A DNA stretch of 64,000 nucleotides from Hylemonella gracilis (GTDB lineage Bacteria; Pseudomonadota; Gammaproteobacteria; Burkholderiales; Burkholderiaceae_C). The position numbers were made by a program, and so were the translations under genes. This document shows positions 17,242-26,064 of this stretch, in pieces; positions within the stretch are counted from its first letter, which is position 1; each line of letters starts with the position of its first letter. The stretch is from positions 2,815,501-2,879,500 of the forward strand of contig NZ_CP031395.1 in NCBI RefSeq assembly GCF_004328645.1. Direction: 5' to 3'. The notes beneath the pieces were generated by a model. That model had not been told where the DNA came from. It worked only from the letters and a program-made list of their open reading frames with translations, and searched no databases.

Positions 17242-17970
17242 ATGCCAGAACAAAGAAGTCCACGCACCCGTCCCTGGCCCAGGCTTGCGCTATGGGTCGC
17301 GCTCCTGCTAAGCACAGCTTGCAGCGTGGCAGCGCAACAGCGCCACGACTTCCAGGACAACATGGCCCAGCGCATGCAGGCCTGTACCGCCTGCCATGGC
17401 GAACAGGGCCGAGCCGCACCCGACGGTTATTACCCGCGACTGGCGGGCAAACCGGTGGGCTACCTCTACAACCAGTTGCGCAATTTCCGTGAAGGTCGGC
17501 GCAACTACCAGTTGATGACCCAACTGCTGGCGCCACTGAACGACGGCTACCTGCTGGAAATCGCCGAGCATTTCGCCGCGCTCGAACTGCCCTACCCCGC
17601 GCCCGCACGCGTCATCGCCTCGGCGCAAACGCTGCAACGGGGTGAACAACTCGCCCTGCGAGGCGACGCCACGCGCCAGCTGCCGGCCTGCGCCACCTGC
17701 CATGGCGCGGCGCTCACGGGTGTGCTGCCCGCCACGCCCGGCCTGCTCGGCCTGCCGCGCGACTACCTCAACGCCCAGCTGGGGGCCTGGCGCAACGGTC
17801 AGCGCAAGGCGCAAGCGCCCGATTGCATGGCCGACATCGCCCTGGCGCTCGCGCCCGATGACGTGGCCGCCGTCAGTGCCTGGCTCGCCACGCGACCCGT
17901 GCCGGTGCCTGCGCGGGCCGCCACGGCGTCCCCTGCACGCTCGCCACTGGCCTGTGGCAGCGTGCATTGA
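17242..17970 (+). CDS. Diheme cytochrome c (c4/c553-like)
   Basis: 242 residues with a signal peptide (basic PRTRPWPR, then ALWVALLLSTA) and two CxxCH heme sites, at Cys48-His52 and Cys150-His154, each in its own class I cytochrome domain, as in cytochrome c4-type proteins. It would act in the periplasm as an electron carrier. GGGGAG precedes the ATG by about 9 nt. A triheme cytochrome gene follows after 50 bp, so they form a pair, but the dehydrogenase that such cytochromes usually serve is absent from the window. It is divergent from the MocR-type gene. Confidence 0.85.
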   Translation: MPEQRSPRTRPWPRLALWVALLLSTACSVAAQQRHDFQDNMAQRMQACTACHGEQGRAAPDGYYPRLAGKPVGYLYNQLRNFREGRRNYQLMTQLLAPLNDGYLLEIAEHFAALELPYPAPARVIASAQTLQRGEQLALRGDATRQLPACATCHGAALTGVLPATPGLLGLPRDYLNAQLGAWRNGQRKAQAPDCMADIALALAPDDVAAVSAWLATRPVPVPARAATASPARSPLACGSVH

Positions 17971-18020
17971 CATGCCAACAGGGCAACGCAAGACATGAAT
18001 CGTCATCGATGGAAAATCAC

Positions 18021-19352
18021 ATGGCATTGAAATTTGTGCGGCGGATTGCACTACTGTTGCTTGCGACCGCCTTGGCGCTGATCACTTGGCTGGCCTGGCC
18101 CGCCCGACTCATCACCGTGGAAGCATCAGCCAAGCCGCTCGACATGGACGACAAGGCCACCATCGAACGCGGCCGTTACCTGGCTGTGCTGGGCAATTGC
18201 CAGGCCTGCCACACCACGCGCGGCAGCCCGGCTTTCGCGGGTGGCCCGGGCATCGTCACCCCCTTCGGCACGATCCATGGAGGCAACCTCACACCCGGCG
18301 CGAACGGACTGGGTGCTTGGAGCGCCGATGATTTCTGGCGCGCACTGCACCACGGCCAGTCGCGCGACGGCCGCTGGCTCAGCCCAGCTTTCCCTTACAA
18401 CAACACGACCTGGATCACACGGCCCGACAGCGACACGCTGTACGCCTACCTGCGCAGCCTGCCGCCGGCAGAAACACAGGCGCCACCGCCCGCCATGCGC
18501 TGGCCCTACAACACACAGTTCGCGCTCAAGGCATGGCGTGCCTTGTACTTCACGCCAGCGCCGCAAGACACAGCCCAGGCGCGGGGCGCGCCAAACAGGT
18601 CGGCCGAGGTACTGCGCGGTGCTTATCTGGTTCAAGGCTTCGGCCATTGCGCCGCCTGCCATGCCCCGCGCAACACGCTGGGCGGGGGTGATCTGCTGAG
18701 CCTGGCCGGTGGTTTGATCCCCATGCAGAACTGGTACGCGCCCTCGCTGCTGGACCCATCCGAAGGCGGACTGCAGGAGTGGGACGTGGAAAAAATCGTG
18801 GCGCTGTTTCGCGACGGCCATGTGCGCGGCGCCAGCATGAGTGGCCCCATGGGCGAGGTCGTTCAGCAAAGCACGCAGCACTGGCAGGCGGATGATCTGA
18901 GGTCACTGGCAGCGTACCTGCGCCAATTACCCGTGCAGCCCGCACGATCCACGGCAACCCAGGTCGTACAGCCTCGCGCCGCCGCGCCCGCCAGCGACCC
19001 GCGCCTGGCCAGCCAGCGGCGTTATCAAGCACTCTGCGCGCAATGCCATGGCCAGCAGGGTGAGGGCAAGTACACGGCCGATGGCGCGATGGCCTATCCC
19101 CCACTGGCCGGTAACCGCGCCGTGCTGCTGGACTCGCCAGCCAATCTGGTGCAGATGGTGCGCCTGGGCGGCTTCGGCCCCGCCACCGCAGCCCATCCGC
19201 GCCCTTTCGGCATGCCACCCTTCCTGCTGGAGCTCAATGACGGCGAAGTGGCCGATCTGTTGAGCTACATCCGCAGTCAGTGGGGCAACCGGGCAAAACC
19301 GGTTCACGTGCTGGAAGTGCAGCGCCTCGGCACGAGGCCCGCCTCCCCCTGA
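18021..19352 (+). CDS. Triheme cytochrome c, dehydrogenase-subunit type
   Basis: 443 residues with an N-terminal membrane anchor or signal (about 8-30) and three CxxCH sites at 60-64, 210-214 and 339-343, each in a separate c-type domain. This size and three-heme layout match the cytochrome subunits of membrane-bound gluconate, alcohol or aldehyde dehydrogenases, which pass electrons to ubiquinone or an oxidase. I chose the ATG at 18021 because GGAAA precedes it; 18009 is the other option. Catalytic subunits are missing nearby, so the donor is unknown. Confidence 0.85.
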   Translation: MALKFVRRIALLLLATALALITWLAWPARLITVEASAKPLDMDDKATIERGRYLAVLGNCQACHTTRGSPAFAGGPGIVTPFGTIHGGNLTPGANGLGAWSADDFWRALHHGQSRDGRWLSPAFPYNNTTWITRPDSDTLYAYLRSLPPAETQAPPPAMRWPYNTQFALKAWRALYFTPAPQDTAQARGAPNRSAEVLRGAYLVQGFGHCAACHAPRNTLGGGDLLSLAGGLIPMQNWYAPSLLDPSEGGLQEWDVEKIVALFRDGHVRGASMSGPMGEVVQQSTQHWQADDLRSLAAYLRQLPVQPARSTATQVVQPRAAAPASDPRLASQRRYQALCAQCHGQQGEGKYTADGAMAYPPLAGNRAVLLDSPANLVQMVRLGGFGPATAAHPRPFGMPPFLLELNDGEVADLLSYIRSQWGNRAKPVHVLEVQRLGTRPASP

Positions 19353-19359
19353 ATACAAA

Positions 19360-19386
19360 ACGGCGCGGGCCCCAGACCCGCGCCGT
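19360..19386. terminator. Bidirectional terminator between cytochrome and ABC ATPase genes
   Basis: A perfect 10-bp stem, ACGGCGCGGG (19360-19369) with CCCGCGCCGT (19377-19386), 7-nt loop. On the minus strand it is followed by TTTTGTATT, so it is a good intrinsic terminator for the leftward ABC ATPase gene; for the rightward cytochrome gene the T tract is weak. It lies in the 65 bp between the two converging genes. Confidence 0.75.
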
Positions 19387-19417
19387 CCCTTACCTCGGCT
19401 CAGCGATTCAAGCCGGC

Positions 19418-20119
19418 TCAGAGAGATTCACTGGCACGCCCGGCGTCGATGGTGATGCGTCGCTCGCAGCGTGCCGCGATGCCCTTGTCGTGCGTGACCA
19501 GCACCAGGGTCGTGCCTTGCTCGCGGTTGAGTTCGAACATCAGCTCCATCACCTTCTCGCCGGTGGCGTAGTCCAGGCTACCGGTGGGCTCGTCGGCCAA
19601 CAGCACGGCCGGCTGCACGACGAAAGCGCGCGCCAACGCGACGCGCTGCTGCTCGCCGCCCGACAGGAGCTTGGGGTAGTGGTTCAGGCGCGCGCCCAGA
19701 CCCACGCGCGCCAGCATCTCGGCGGCCGTCTTGCGCGCATCCTTGCGGCCCGCGAGCTCCAGCGGAAGCATCACGTTTTCCAGCGCGCTCAGGTGCGCCA
19801 GCAACTGGAAGCTCTGGAACACGAAACCCAGCTTGCGCGCGCGCAGCGCGGCCCGCTCGTCCTCGTTCAAGGCAAAAAGATCTTCCCCCGCCAGACGCAC
19901 CGTGCCACTGCTGGGTGTGTCCAGGCCCGCGATGATGGACAACAGTGTGCTCTTGCCCGACCCGGAAGCACCCACAAGTGCGAGGGTCTGGCGCGGCGCC
20001 ACGCTGAAGTGGATATCACGCAGAATATCGAGCTGGCCGGTCGAATCGCTGACGGACTTGACGATGTGGTCCACGGCGATGACGGGATTGGAATCAACAG
20101 GATGTGCGGATTCAGACAT
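19418..20119 (-). CDS. ABC transporter ATP-binding protein, YbbA/LolD type
   Basis: 233 residues, a complete nucleotide-binding domain: Walker A GASGSGKS at 50-57, signature LSGGEQQRVALARA, Walker B VLLADEP and the switch His in VTHD. The 19-residue N-terminus and sequence class (QSFQLLAHLSALENVMLPLEL) fit the LolD/MacB-like MacB-Tsf group, and the neighbour tesA points to YbbA, whose gene sits divergent from tesA in E. coli too. The usual YbbP-type permease gene is not present here. Its ATG overlaps the tesA ATG head-to-head. Confidence 0.85.
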   Translation of the reverse strand: MSESAHPVDSNPVIAVDHIVKSVSDSTGQLDILRDIHFSVAPRQTLALVGASGSGKSTLLSIIAGLDTPSSGTVRLAGEDLFALNEDERAALRARKLGFVFQSFQLLAHLSALENVMLPLELAGRKDARKTAAEMLARVGLGARLNHYPKLLSGGEQQRVALARAFVVQPAVLLADEPTGSLDYATGEKVMELMFELNREQGTTLVLVTHDKGIAARCERRITIDAGRASESL

Positions 20120-20825
20120 GTGGGATTTTTCTGCTTGGCATTTTTGGAAGACCGGTCAGCTGACGGCGCGCCGCTACTGTATCGCGGCCCTGCTGCTGGG
20201 CGGTTTCATGGGGGCATTTCACCCGCAACTGCATGCGCAAGCCAAAACACAGGAACCATCGGCCGCGCAAGGTACGACGGTGCTGGTCGTCGGTGACTCG
20301 CTGAGCGCGGAATACGGCCTGGCACGGGGCAGCGGCTGGGTGGCCCTGCTCGAGAAGAAACTCGCCACCGAGAAGCCAAGCCTGCGCGTGGTCAACGCCA
20401 GCATCAGTGGCGACACAACCTTCGGCGGACGCTCACGCCTGCCCGCGCTGCTCAAGCAGCACCAACCCCGCGTGGTGGTGATCGAGCTGGGTGGCAATGA
20501 CGCATTGCGAGGGCTTGCGCTGGATGCCACTCGCGCCAATCTTGCATGGATGGCACAGCAGGCCCGACAGGCCGGCGCGCACGTGCTGCTGGTCGGCATG
20601 CAGATGCCGCCCAACTACGGCGCTGACTACGCCCGCCGGTTCGCCGCGCTTTATACCGAGGTGTCACGAGCCGAGAAGACCGGCCTCGTGCCCTTCTTCC
20701 TGCGGGGCGTGGCCGACGCCCCGGACCCGACCCGGCTGTTCCAGGCCGACCGCATCCACCCAACCGCCGAGGCCCACCCCATCATGCTGGGCAATGTCTG
20801 GCCCGAGCTGAAAAAGCTGCTCTGA
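20118..20825 (+). CDS. tesA: Arylesterase / acyl-CoA thioesterase I, SGNH hydrolase
   Basis: 235 residues from the ATG at 20118. A signal peptide (ARRYCIAALLLGGFMGA, cleavage near HAQA) is followed by a GDSL/SGNH hydrolase domain: block I VVGDSLSAEYG with the catalytic Ser, block III GGND, and block V with DRIHPTAEAH supplying Asp and His. TesA is a periplasmic multifunctional thioesterase, protease and lysophospholipase. The first 14 residues before TARRY look unusual for a signal peptide, so a rarer start further in is possible. The start overlaps that of the divergent ABC ATPase gene; mnmH follows 13 bp downstream. Confidence 0.86.
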   Translation: MWDFSAWHFWKTGQLTARRYCIAALLLGGFMGAFHPQLHAQAKTQEPSAAQGTTVLVVGDSLSAEYGLARGSGWVALLEKKLATEKPSLRVVNASISGDTTFGGRSRLPALLKQHQPRVVVIELGGNDALRGLALDATRANLAWMAQQARQAGAHVLLVGMQMPPNYGADYARRFAALYTEVSRAEKTGLVPFFLRGVADAPDPTRLFQADRIHPTAEAHPIMLGNVWPELKKLL

Positions 20826-20838
20826 ATCCGCGCGCACC

Positions 20839-21891
20839 ATGCAACAGACCTTGTCCGCGGAAGACGCACTGCGGCGCCTCGACGGGTTCGACGCCTTGCT
20901 GGACGCCCGCAGCGAAGCCGAATACGGCGAAGACCATCTGCCCGGCGCGCTGAGCTGGCCCACGCTGAACGACGCCGAGCGGCATGAGGTGGGCCTGCTG
21001 CACCGGAGCAATCCCTTCGAGGCCCGCAAGCGTGGCGCCATGATCGCGGCGCGCAACATTGCCGCTCACATCGAACGCGAGGTGCTGGACAAGCCCAAGG
21101 ACTGGAAGCCGCTGGTCTATTGCTGGCGTGGCGGCAAGCGCAGCGGCTCGCTGGCGCTGATCCTGAGCGAGATCGGCTTTTACGTCACCCGCATCGACGG
21201 GGGCTACAAGGCCTTTCGCAACGCCTTGCTGGCCGACCTCCCACGGCTGGCAAACAGCCTGGACTGGCGCGTGATCTGCGGCGCGACGGGTTCGGGCAAG
21301 ACGCGGCTGCTGCACGCCCTGCACGAGGCCGGCGCCCAGACACTGGATCTGGAAGCGCTGGCGCGCCACCGCAGTTCGGTGCTCGGCGCCCTGCCCGGTC
21401 AGTCCCAACCCACCCAGAAGGCCTTCGACACGCAGATCTGGAACGCGCTGCGCCGTTTCGACCCGTCGCGGCCCGTTTATGTCGAGAGCGAAAGCAAGAA
21501 GGTCGGCAACGTGGCCGTGCCGGACGCGCTCATGGTCGCCATGCGCGCCGCGCACTGCCTGCACCTGCAGCTGCCCGAGGACGAGCGCGTGGCCCTGCTG
21601 CTGGAAGATTACCCGCATTACGCCCAGGACGCTGCGGACTTCTGCGCCCGGCTGGACGCGCTGACCGAGCTGCGGGGCAAAAAAACCGTGGCGCACTGGC
21701 ACCACCTGGTTCAGACCGGCCAGCTGCAGGAGGTGGTGCGCGACCTGCTGCGCACGCACTACGACCCCGGCTACGAGCAGTCCAGCCTGCGCCACTTCGC
21801 GCGTTTCGCGGACGCGCCGGAACTGCATCCGCGTGACAGATCCCTGGCCGCCATGCAGGCGCTGGCGCGGCAGATGCTCGCGACGGGCTGA
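20839..21891 (+). CDS. mnmH: tRNA 2-selenouridine synthase
   Basis: 350 residues: an N-terminal rhodanese domain with the catalytic Cys95 in VYCWRGGKRSGS and a C-terminal P-loop domain with GATGSGKT at 148-155. This two-domain form is MnmH (SelU, YbbB), which replaces sulfur by selenium, via a geranylated intermediate, at the wobble uridine of some tRNAs. In E. coli it is also a neighbour of the ybbA-tesA region. No selD is in this window, so the selenophosphate source is not shown. Confidence 0.92.
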   Translation: MQQTLSAEDALRRLDGFDALLDARSEAEYGEDHLPGALSWPTLNDAERHEVGLLHRSNPFEARKRGAMIAARNIAAHIEREVLDKPKDWKPLVYCWRGGKRSGSLALILSEIGFYVTRIDGGYKAFRNALLADLPRLANSLDWRVICGATGSGKTRLLHALHEAGAQTLDLEALARHRSSVLGALPGQSQPTQKAFDTQIWNALRRFDPSRPVYVESESKKVGNVAVPDALMVAMRAAHCLHLQLPEDERVALLLEDYPHYAQDAADFCARLDALTELRGKKTVAHWHHLVQTGQLQEVVRDLLRTHYDPGYEQSSLRHFARFADAPELHPRDRSLAAMQALARQMLATG

Positions 21892-21951
21892 ATTCCGCGC
21901 CGCGCAGACAAGCACAGCCCTCGCGCTGCGTCGCCCCTGTTCAGTTCCCGA

Positions 21952-22776
21952 TCAGCTTCTGAACCGCCTGCGCGTCAAGGCCAAGGCGATCCGCCAGGCC
22001 ACCCAACCATAGATGGCCAGCACCGCCAAGTGCAGCCAGGGCTGCGCCGGCCAATGGCCCAGGAACAGCGGGCGCACCAGTTCCACCACATGCGTCAGGG
22101 GCAGGCACTCGGACACCGCATGCAACCAGCCAGGCAGGTTCTCGCGCGGGAAGAACACGCCCGAGAGAAAGGTCATGGGCGTGAGCACCAGAGTGAAGTA
22201 GTAGGTGAAGAAGTCGTAGCCCTTGGCCAAGGCATTCACGATCAGGGCGATGCTGCTGAAGACCACGCCCGCCACCAGCAGCACGGGCCAGGCCAGCAGC
22301 AGCATGGGGCTGCGGCTGATGTCCAGCGCCGCCATCACGACCAGGATGACCGTGGCGGAGAACAGGGCCTTGAAGGCGGCCCACAGCATTTCAGCCCGCA
22401 ACACGTCGCGCAGGTCGATCGGCGCGTTCATGATGCTCTCCCAGGTCTTCTGCACATGCATGCGCGAGAAGGCCGAGAACATGGCCTCGAAGGTGGCCGC
22501 ATTGATGGCGCTCATGCAAATCGAACCGCTGGCCAGGAACACCAGGTAAGGCACAGCCTGTCCCGAACCGCCCCAGGGCACGGTACCGATCAGGGCACCC
22601 AGGCCGTAGCCGAAGGCCACGAGGGTAATCAGAGGTTCGGCCACATTGCCCACCAGACTGGGCAGGGCCAGCTTGCGCCAGACCAGCAGGTTGCGCAGGA
22701 AGACGGGCCACCAGCGCAGCGCCGGGGGGAGGAAAGCGGCTCGCTGCTCGGCAGGGTGCAGGTTGGTCTTCATCAT
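21952..22776 (-). CDS. ABC-2 type permease, NodJ family
   Basis: 274 residues with about six membrane helices and the ABC-2 permease signature near VKNA-like positions ([22 protein letters not shown]). It belongs to the NodJ family of exporters of lipo-oligosaccharides or related compounds. Its ATG overlaps the stop of the ATPase gene upstream by 4 nt, so the two form one exporter operon. The substrate is not predictable; nothing nearby suggests nodulation, and such pairs are common in free-living betaproteobacteria. Confidence 0.85.
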   Translation of the reverse strand: MMKTNLHPAEQRAAFLPPALRWWPVFLRNLLVWRKLALPSLVGNVAEPLITLVAFGYGLGALIGTVPWGGSGQAVPYLVFLASGSICMSAINAATFEAMFSAFSRMHVQKTWESIMNAPIDLRDVLRAEMLWAAFKALFSATVILVVMAALDISRSPMLLLAWPVLLVAGVVFSSIALIVNALAKGYDFFTYYFTLVLTPMTFLSGVFFPRENLPGWLHAVSECLPLTHVVELVRPLFLGHWPAQPWLHLAVLAIYGWVAWRIALALTRRRFRS

Positions 22777-23720
22777 CCCTCCTCCCGGATCTGGCGGCCG
22801 GTGAGCTTGAGGAACAGGTCCTCCAGATTGGCTGGCCGGTGCAGGCTGCGCAGGCCAGGTGCATGGGCCAGCGCCTGCAGCAGCGGCGCGGCGTCCTGCG
22901 TGTAGAAAAAGACCGTCTCTCCGCTGACCTCGACCCGGCTGGCCAAGGCGCGCAGGGGCACATGGGCCTCCCCGTGCGCCAAGGCCTGTGCCTGGCCGTC
23001 GCCATTCACGCCATAGACCTCGACAACCTCGGGCTCCAGGTGCGCGGCGATCAGCTCACGGGGTTTGCCTTCGGCGATCTTGCGGCCATGGTCGATGACC
23101 AGCAGCCGGTCACAGAGCCGCTCGGCCTCGTCCATGAAGTGCGTGGTCAGCAAGATGGACTTGCCCTGCTGCAGGAGCTGCTGCAAACGCTCCCACATCA
23201 AATGGCGCGCCTGCGGGTCCAGGCCCGTGGTGGGTTCGTCCAGCATCAGCAGGCGCGGGTCATTGACCAGCGCCCGAGCCAGGCTGAGACGCCGCCGCAT
23301 ACCGCCCGAGAGCTGCCCCGGCTTGGCGGTGGCCTTGTGCCTCAGCGCCGCGAAGTCGAGCAAGGCCGGGATGCGCGCCCGCATCACCGCGGTCGTGATG
23401 CCGAAGTAACGCCCGAAGACCAGCAGATTCTCGGCGCAGGAGAAATCCGGGTCGAGCGAGTCGTACTGCGTCACCACGCCCAGCTGCGCCTTGATGGCGT
23501 GGGCGTCGTCCGGCATGCGCAGGCCAAAGGCCTGCACATGGCCACTGTCCGGCGCGCTTAGGCCCAGGCACATGCGCAGGGTCGTGGTCTTGCCCGCCCC
23601 ATTGGGACCGATCACCCCCAGGCATTCGCCGGGGCGGATCTCGAAGCTCAGGTCCTGGACGACGGTGCTCTCGCCATAGCGTTTGACAAGGTGGTGACAG
23701 CTCAGAAAGGCATCAGGCAT
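22773..23720 (-). CDS. ABC transporter ATP-binding protein, NodI family
   Basis: 315 residues from the start MPDAFLSC at 23720. It has Walker A GPNGAGKT, signature [15 protein letters not shown], Walker B LLMLDEP and the switch His in [10 protein letters not shown]. The C-terminal 90 residues are the extra domain seen in NodI/DrrA-type drug or polysaccharide exporters. It is the partner of the NodJ-type permease, coupled through ATGA. The open frame extends 12 codons upstream but without family similarity. Confidence 0.88.
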   Translation of the reverse strand: MPDAFLSCHHLVKRYGESTVVQDLSFEIRPGECLGVIGPNGAGKTTTLRMCLGLSAPDSGHVQAFGLRMPDDAHAIKAQLGVVTQYDSLDPDFSCAENLLVFGRYFGITTAVMRARIPALLDFAALRHKATAKPGQLSGGMRRRLSLARALVNDPRLLMLDEPTTGLDPQARHLMWERLQQLLQQGKSILLTTHFMDEAERLCDRLLVIDHGRKIAEGKPRELIAAHLEPEVVEVYGVNGDGQAQALAHGEAHVPLRALASRVEVSGETVFFYTQDAAPLLQALAHAPGLRSLHRPANLEDLFLKLTGRQIREEG

Positions 23721-23873
23721 GGCGGCGATTCTGGCATGGCAACCCGCCCGAGGCACGCCGGAAACCGGCGCACACGCGACAACCCCAAGCAGTGGGACCG
23801 AGCCCCGCCCCTGCCTTGCCGGGTCCGCGGGTGCGCCCCCTGGAGCGGGAAGCGTGCGGCACGCCGGGTATTT

Positions 23874-24710
23874 TCAATCCAGCCAACGCACGGAACCCCG
23901 GTAGGCATGCCAGCTGGCATGCCCCAGCCAGGGCCCGATGACCAACAGACCCAGGCCCCAGGGAATGAAGGCCAACACCACCAGGACGGTGATCAGTGCG
24001 CCCCAGAACAGCATGACAGGCAGGTTGCCGAAGAAGACCTGCAGGCTGGTGATTGAGGCCGAGATGGCATCGGTATCGCGGTCCAGGATCATGGGAATGG
24101 AGACCACCGAGGTGGCGAAGACCAAACCGGCGAAAACACCGCCCACGGCCGCATAGACCGCCACAAAGGCCCAGTTCTCGGGGTTGAACACGGCCTGCAG
24201 CACCCCGGCCGTGGAGGGCATGCCAGTGGTGAAGAACACAGCGAAGACCACCAGCGAGGCGCGCCCCCAGAGCAGTTCCAGCAAGAGCAGCACGAGCACC
24301 AGCAACCCCATGCTGCCGATGTGCCGGTCCCAGCAGGTCAGGGAATTCGCGAGATCGGTCGTGCGGCCCTGCTCGCGCTGGCGGCTGACGTCGTACAGGC
24401 CCATGGCCAGGAAGGGCCCGACCAGCAGGCAGCCCGAGACCAGGGACATGGTGTAGACCGGCAGATGCAGGAACACCGTGCTCAAGCTCAGCGCCATGCC
24501 CCAGAAACAAAACCCGTAAAAGAGCGCGATGCCCATGGCCGACCCCATGTCGCGCCAACCGCGCGCGAGCCAGCGCAAGGGATCCGCGAACGACAACGGC
24601 ACGATTTCCCGCCGAGGGCCCGGACCAGAGCCCGGGGACGGCGGAGGAACCTGGGCATCGGGACTCGCGGGGGGATTGCGGTGGGTTTCAAGCGGCTCTT
24701 GGTCTGGCAT
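23874..24710 (-). CDS. DUF2189 family integral membrane protein
   Basis: 278 residues. A Pro-rich cytoplasmic N-terminus of about 40 residues leads into a domain starting PLRWLARGWRDM, with about six hydrophobic helices and the block ISASITSLQVFFGNLPVMLFW typical of DUF2189. This family is of unknown function and is common in Alpha- and Betaproteobacteria, often near cytochrome or copper genes, which is not the case here. It follows the metC-type gene on the same strand after 96 bp and precedes the NodIJ pair by 153 bp. Confidence 0.75.
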   Translation of the reverse strand: MPDQEPLETHRNPPASPDAQVPPPSPGSGPGPRREIVPLSFADPLRWLARGWRDMGSAMGIALFYGFCFWGMALSLSTVFLHLPVYTMSLVSGCLLVGPFLAMGLYDVSRQREQGRTTDLANSLTCWDRHIGSMGLLVLVLLLLELLWGRASLVVFAVFFTTGMPSTAGVLQAVFNPENWAFVAVYAAVGGVFAGLVFATSVVSIPMILDRDTDAISASITSLQVFFGNLPVMLFWGALITVLVVLAFIPWGLGLLVIGPWLGHASWHAYRGSVRWLD

Positions 24711-24806
24711 GGGGACAAGCCTAGTGGGACCACCCCTGCCCTGTCGACTGAGGAAAACCCAGTCCGTCGCGCCTTGTTCGTTCGAAGCCCTGAAGGCAAG
24801 AGCGGC

Positions 24807-26048
24807 TCAGGCCAGACAGTTCAGCGCCTGCGCCAGATCCGCCTGCAGGTCTTCCACCGCCTCCAGGCCGACCGAGAAACGCACCAAGGTGCCCCGTTCC
24901 AGGTACGCGGGCCAGCGCTCGCGCATGCCGTCCAGTTCGTAGGGCACCACCAAGCTGACCGGCCCGCCCCAGGAATAGCCGAGCTTGAAGAGGCGCAGGG
25001 CGTCGCAAAAGGCGTCCACTTGGGCACTGCCATAAGGGGTATCGAACATCACACTGAACAGGCCTGCCGCCTTGCCCGGCAACTGCCCCGCATCCGCCAC
25101 GCTGGTTTTGCCGCCGCAGAGCGCCTTCCAGTGCGCGTGTCCGGGCGCCCCCTCCAGAGCGGGATGCAGCACCTGCGAGAACTCCGGTCGATCCAGGCAC
25201 CAGCGAGCCAGCTCTCGCGCCGCCCGGTCGTGGGCAGCGTAGCGCAGGGCCAGGCTGGGCAGGCCACGCAGCACGGCCTCCACGTCGTTCATGCCCACGC
25301 CCAGGCCCAGGCGCATGTGCGTGTCCTTCAGGCGCAGGTGCAGGGCCTCGTCGCGGGTGATGACCGAGCCCATCAGCACGTCACCACCACCACTGGGGTA
25401 TTTGGTCAGCGCGTGGACGGAGAGGTCCACGCCCCGCCCCGGGGCCATGTCGAAGGCGTTGAAGGCCAGGCCTGCGCCCCAGGTGTTGTCCAGGGCCACG
25501 ACCAGGTTCGGCACGGCGCGGCACACACGCAGCAGTTCGGGCAGGTCGGGAAACTCCAGCGTCACCGAGCCCGCGGCCTCCAGCCAGACCAGCCGGGTCC
25601 GGTCCGTGAGACGCCGCGCGAGATCACCCGGGTCCATGGGGTCGTAGAACTGGTGGGTGATGCCCCAGGCCTTCAACTCACCTGCTGCCAGAGCCTTGCT
25701 GGGGCCGTAAACGTTGTCCGGCAGCAGCACCTCGTCACCCTGCCCGAGCAGGGACAGGCTCACCAGGGCGATCGCCGCCAGGCCGCTCGGCGCCAGCAGG
25801 GTCTGCAGGCCGCCTTCCAGCGTGGCCAGGCGCTCCTCCAGCAGGTAGCTGGTCGGCGTGCCATGCAAGCCATAGGTGTAGCCCGTCTTATGCTTCCACT
25901 CCCGGTTGCGCATGGCGGCCGCGTTGGGAAAGAACACCGTGGAGGCCTTGAACACACCGGCCTGCGGCGCGGCGAAGTCCTCGGGCGGCCGGTAGGGATG
26001 GTGGATGAGCTGGGTGGAAAGGTCTGGGGACGGATCTTGGGGGTGCAT
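24807..26048 (-). CDS. metC: Cystathionine beta-lyase (Cys/Met metabolism PLP enzyme)
   Basis: 413 residues of the Cys/Met-metabolism PLP family. The PLP Lys216 lies in VHALTKYPSG, LDNTWGAG precedes it, and TGYTYGLHGTPT near 55-65 supplies the phosphate-binding Tyr and Arg-equivalent region. Sequence class fits cystathionine beta-lyase, which makes homocysteine from cystathionine; other C-S lyases of the family cannot be excluded. It starts 16 bp after the LysR-type regulator gene and may be transcribed with it. Confidence 0.8.
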   Translation of the reverse strand: MHPQDPSPDLSTQLIHHPYRPPEDFAAPQAGVFKASTVFFPNAAAMRNREWKHKTGYTYGLHGTPTSYLLEERLATLEGGLQTLLAPSGLAAIALVSLSLLGQGDEVLLPDNVYGPSKALAAGELKAWGITHQFYDPMDPGDLARRLTDRTRLVWLEAAGSVTLEFPDLPELLRVCRAVPNLVVALDNTWGAGLAFNAFDMAPGRGVDLSVHALTKYPSGGGDVLMGSVITRDEALHLRLKDTHMRLGLGVGMNDVEAVLRGLPSLALRYAAHDRAARELARWCLDRPEFSQVLHPALEGAPGHAHWKALCGGKTSVADAGQLPGKAAGLFSVMFDTPYGSAQVDAFCDALRLFKLGYSWGGPVSLVVPYELDGMRERWPAYLERGTLVRFSVGLEAVEDLQADLAQALNCLA

Positions 26049-26064
26049 GTGCCGATGGTAGCGG

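Noticed and set aside
21952..23720. NodIJ pair as evidence of nodulation or symbiosis
   Set aside because: No nod, nif or fix genes; such exporters are common in free-living betaproteobacteria.
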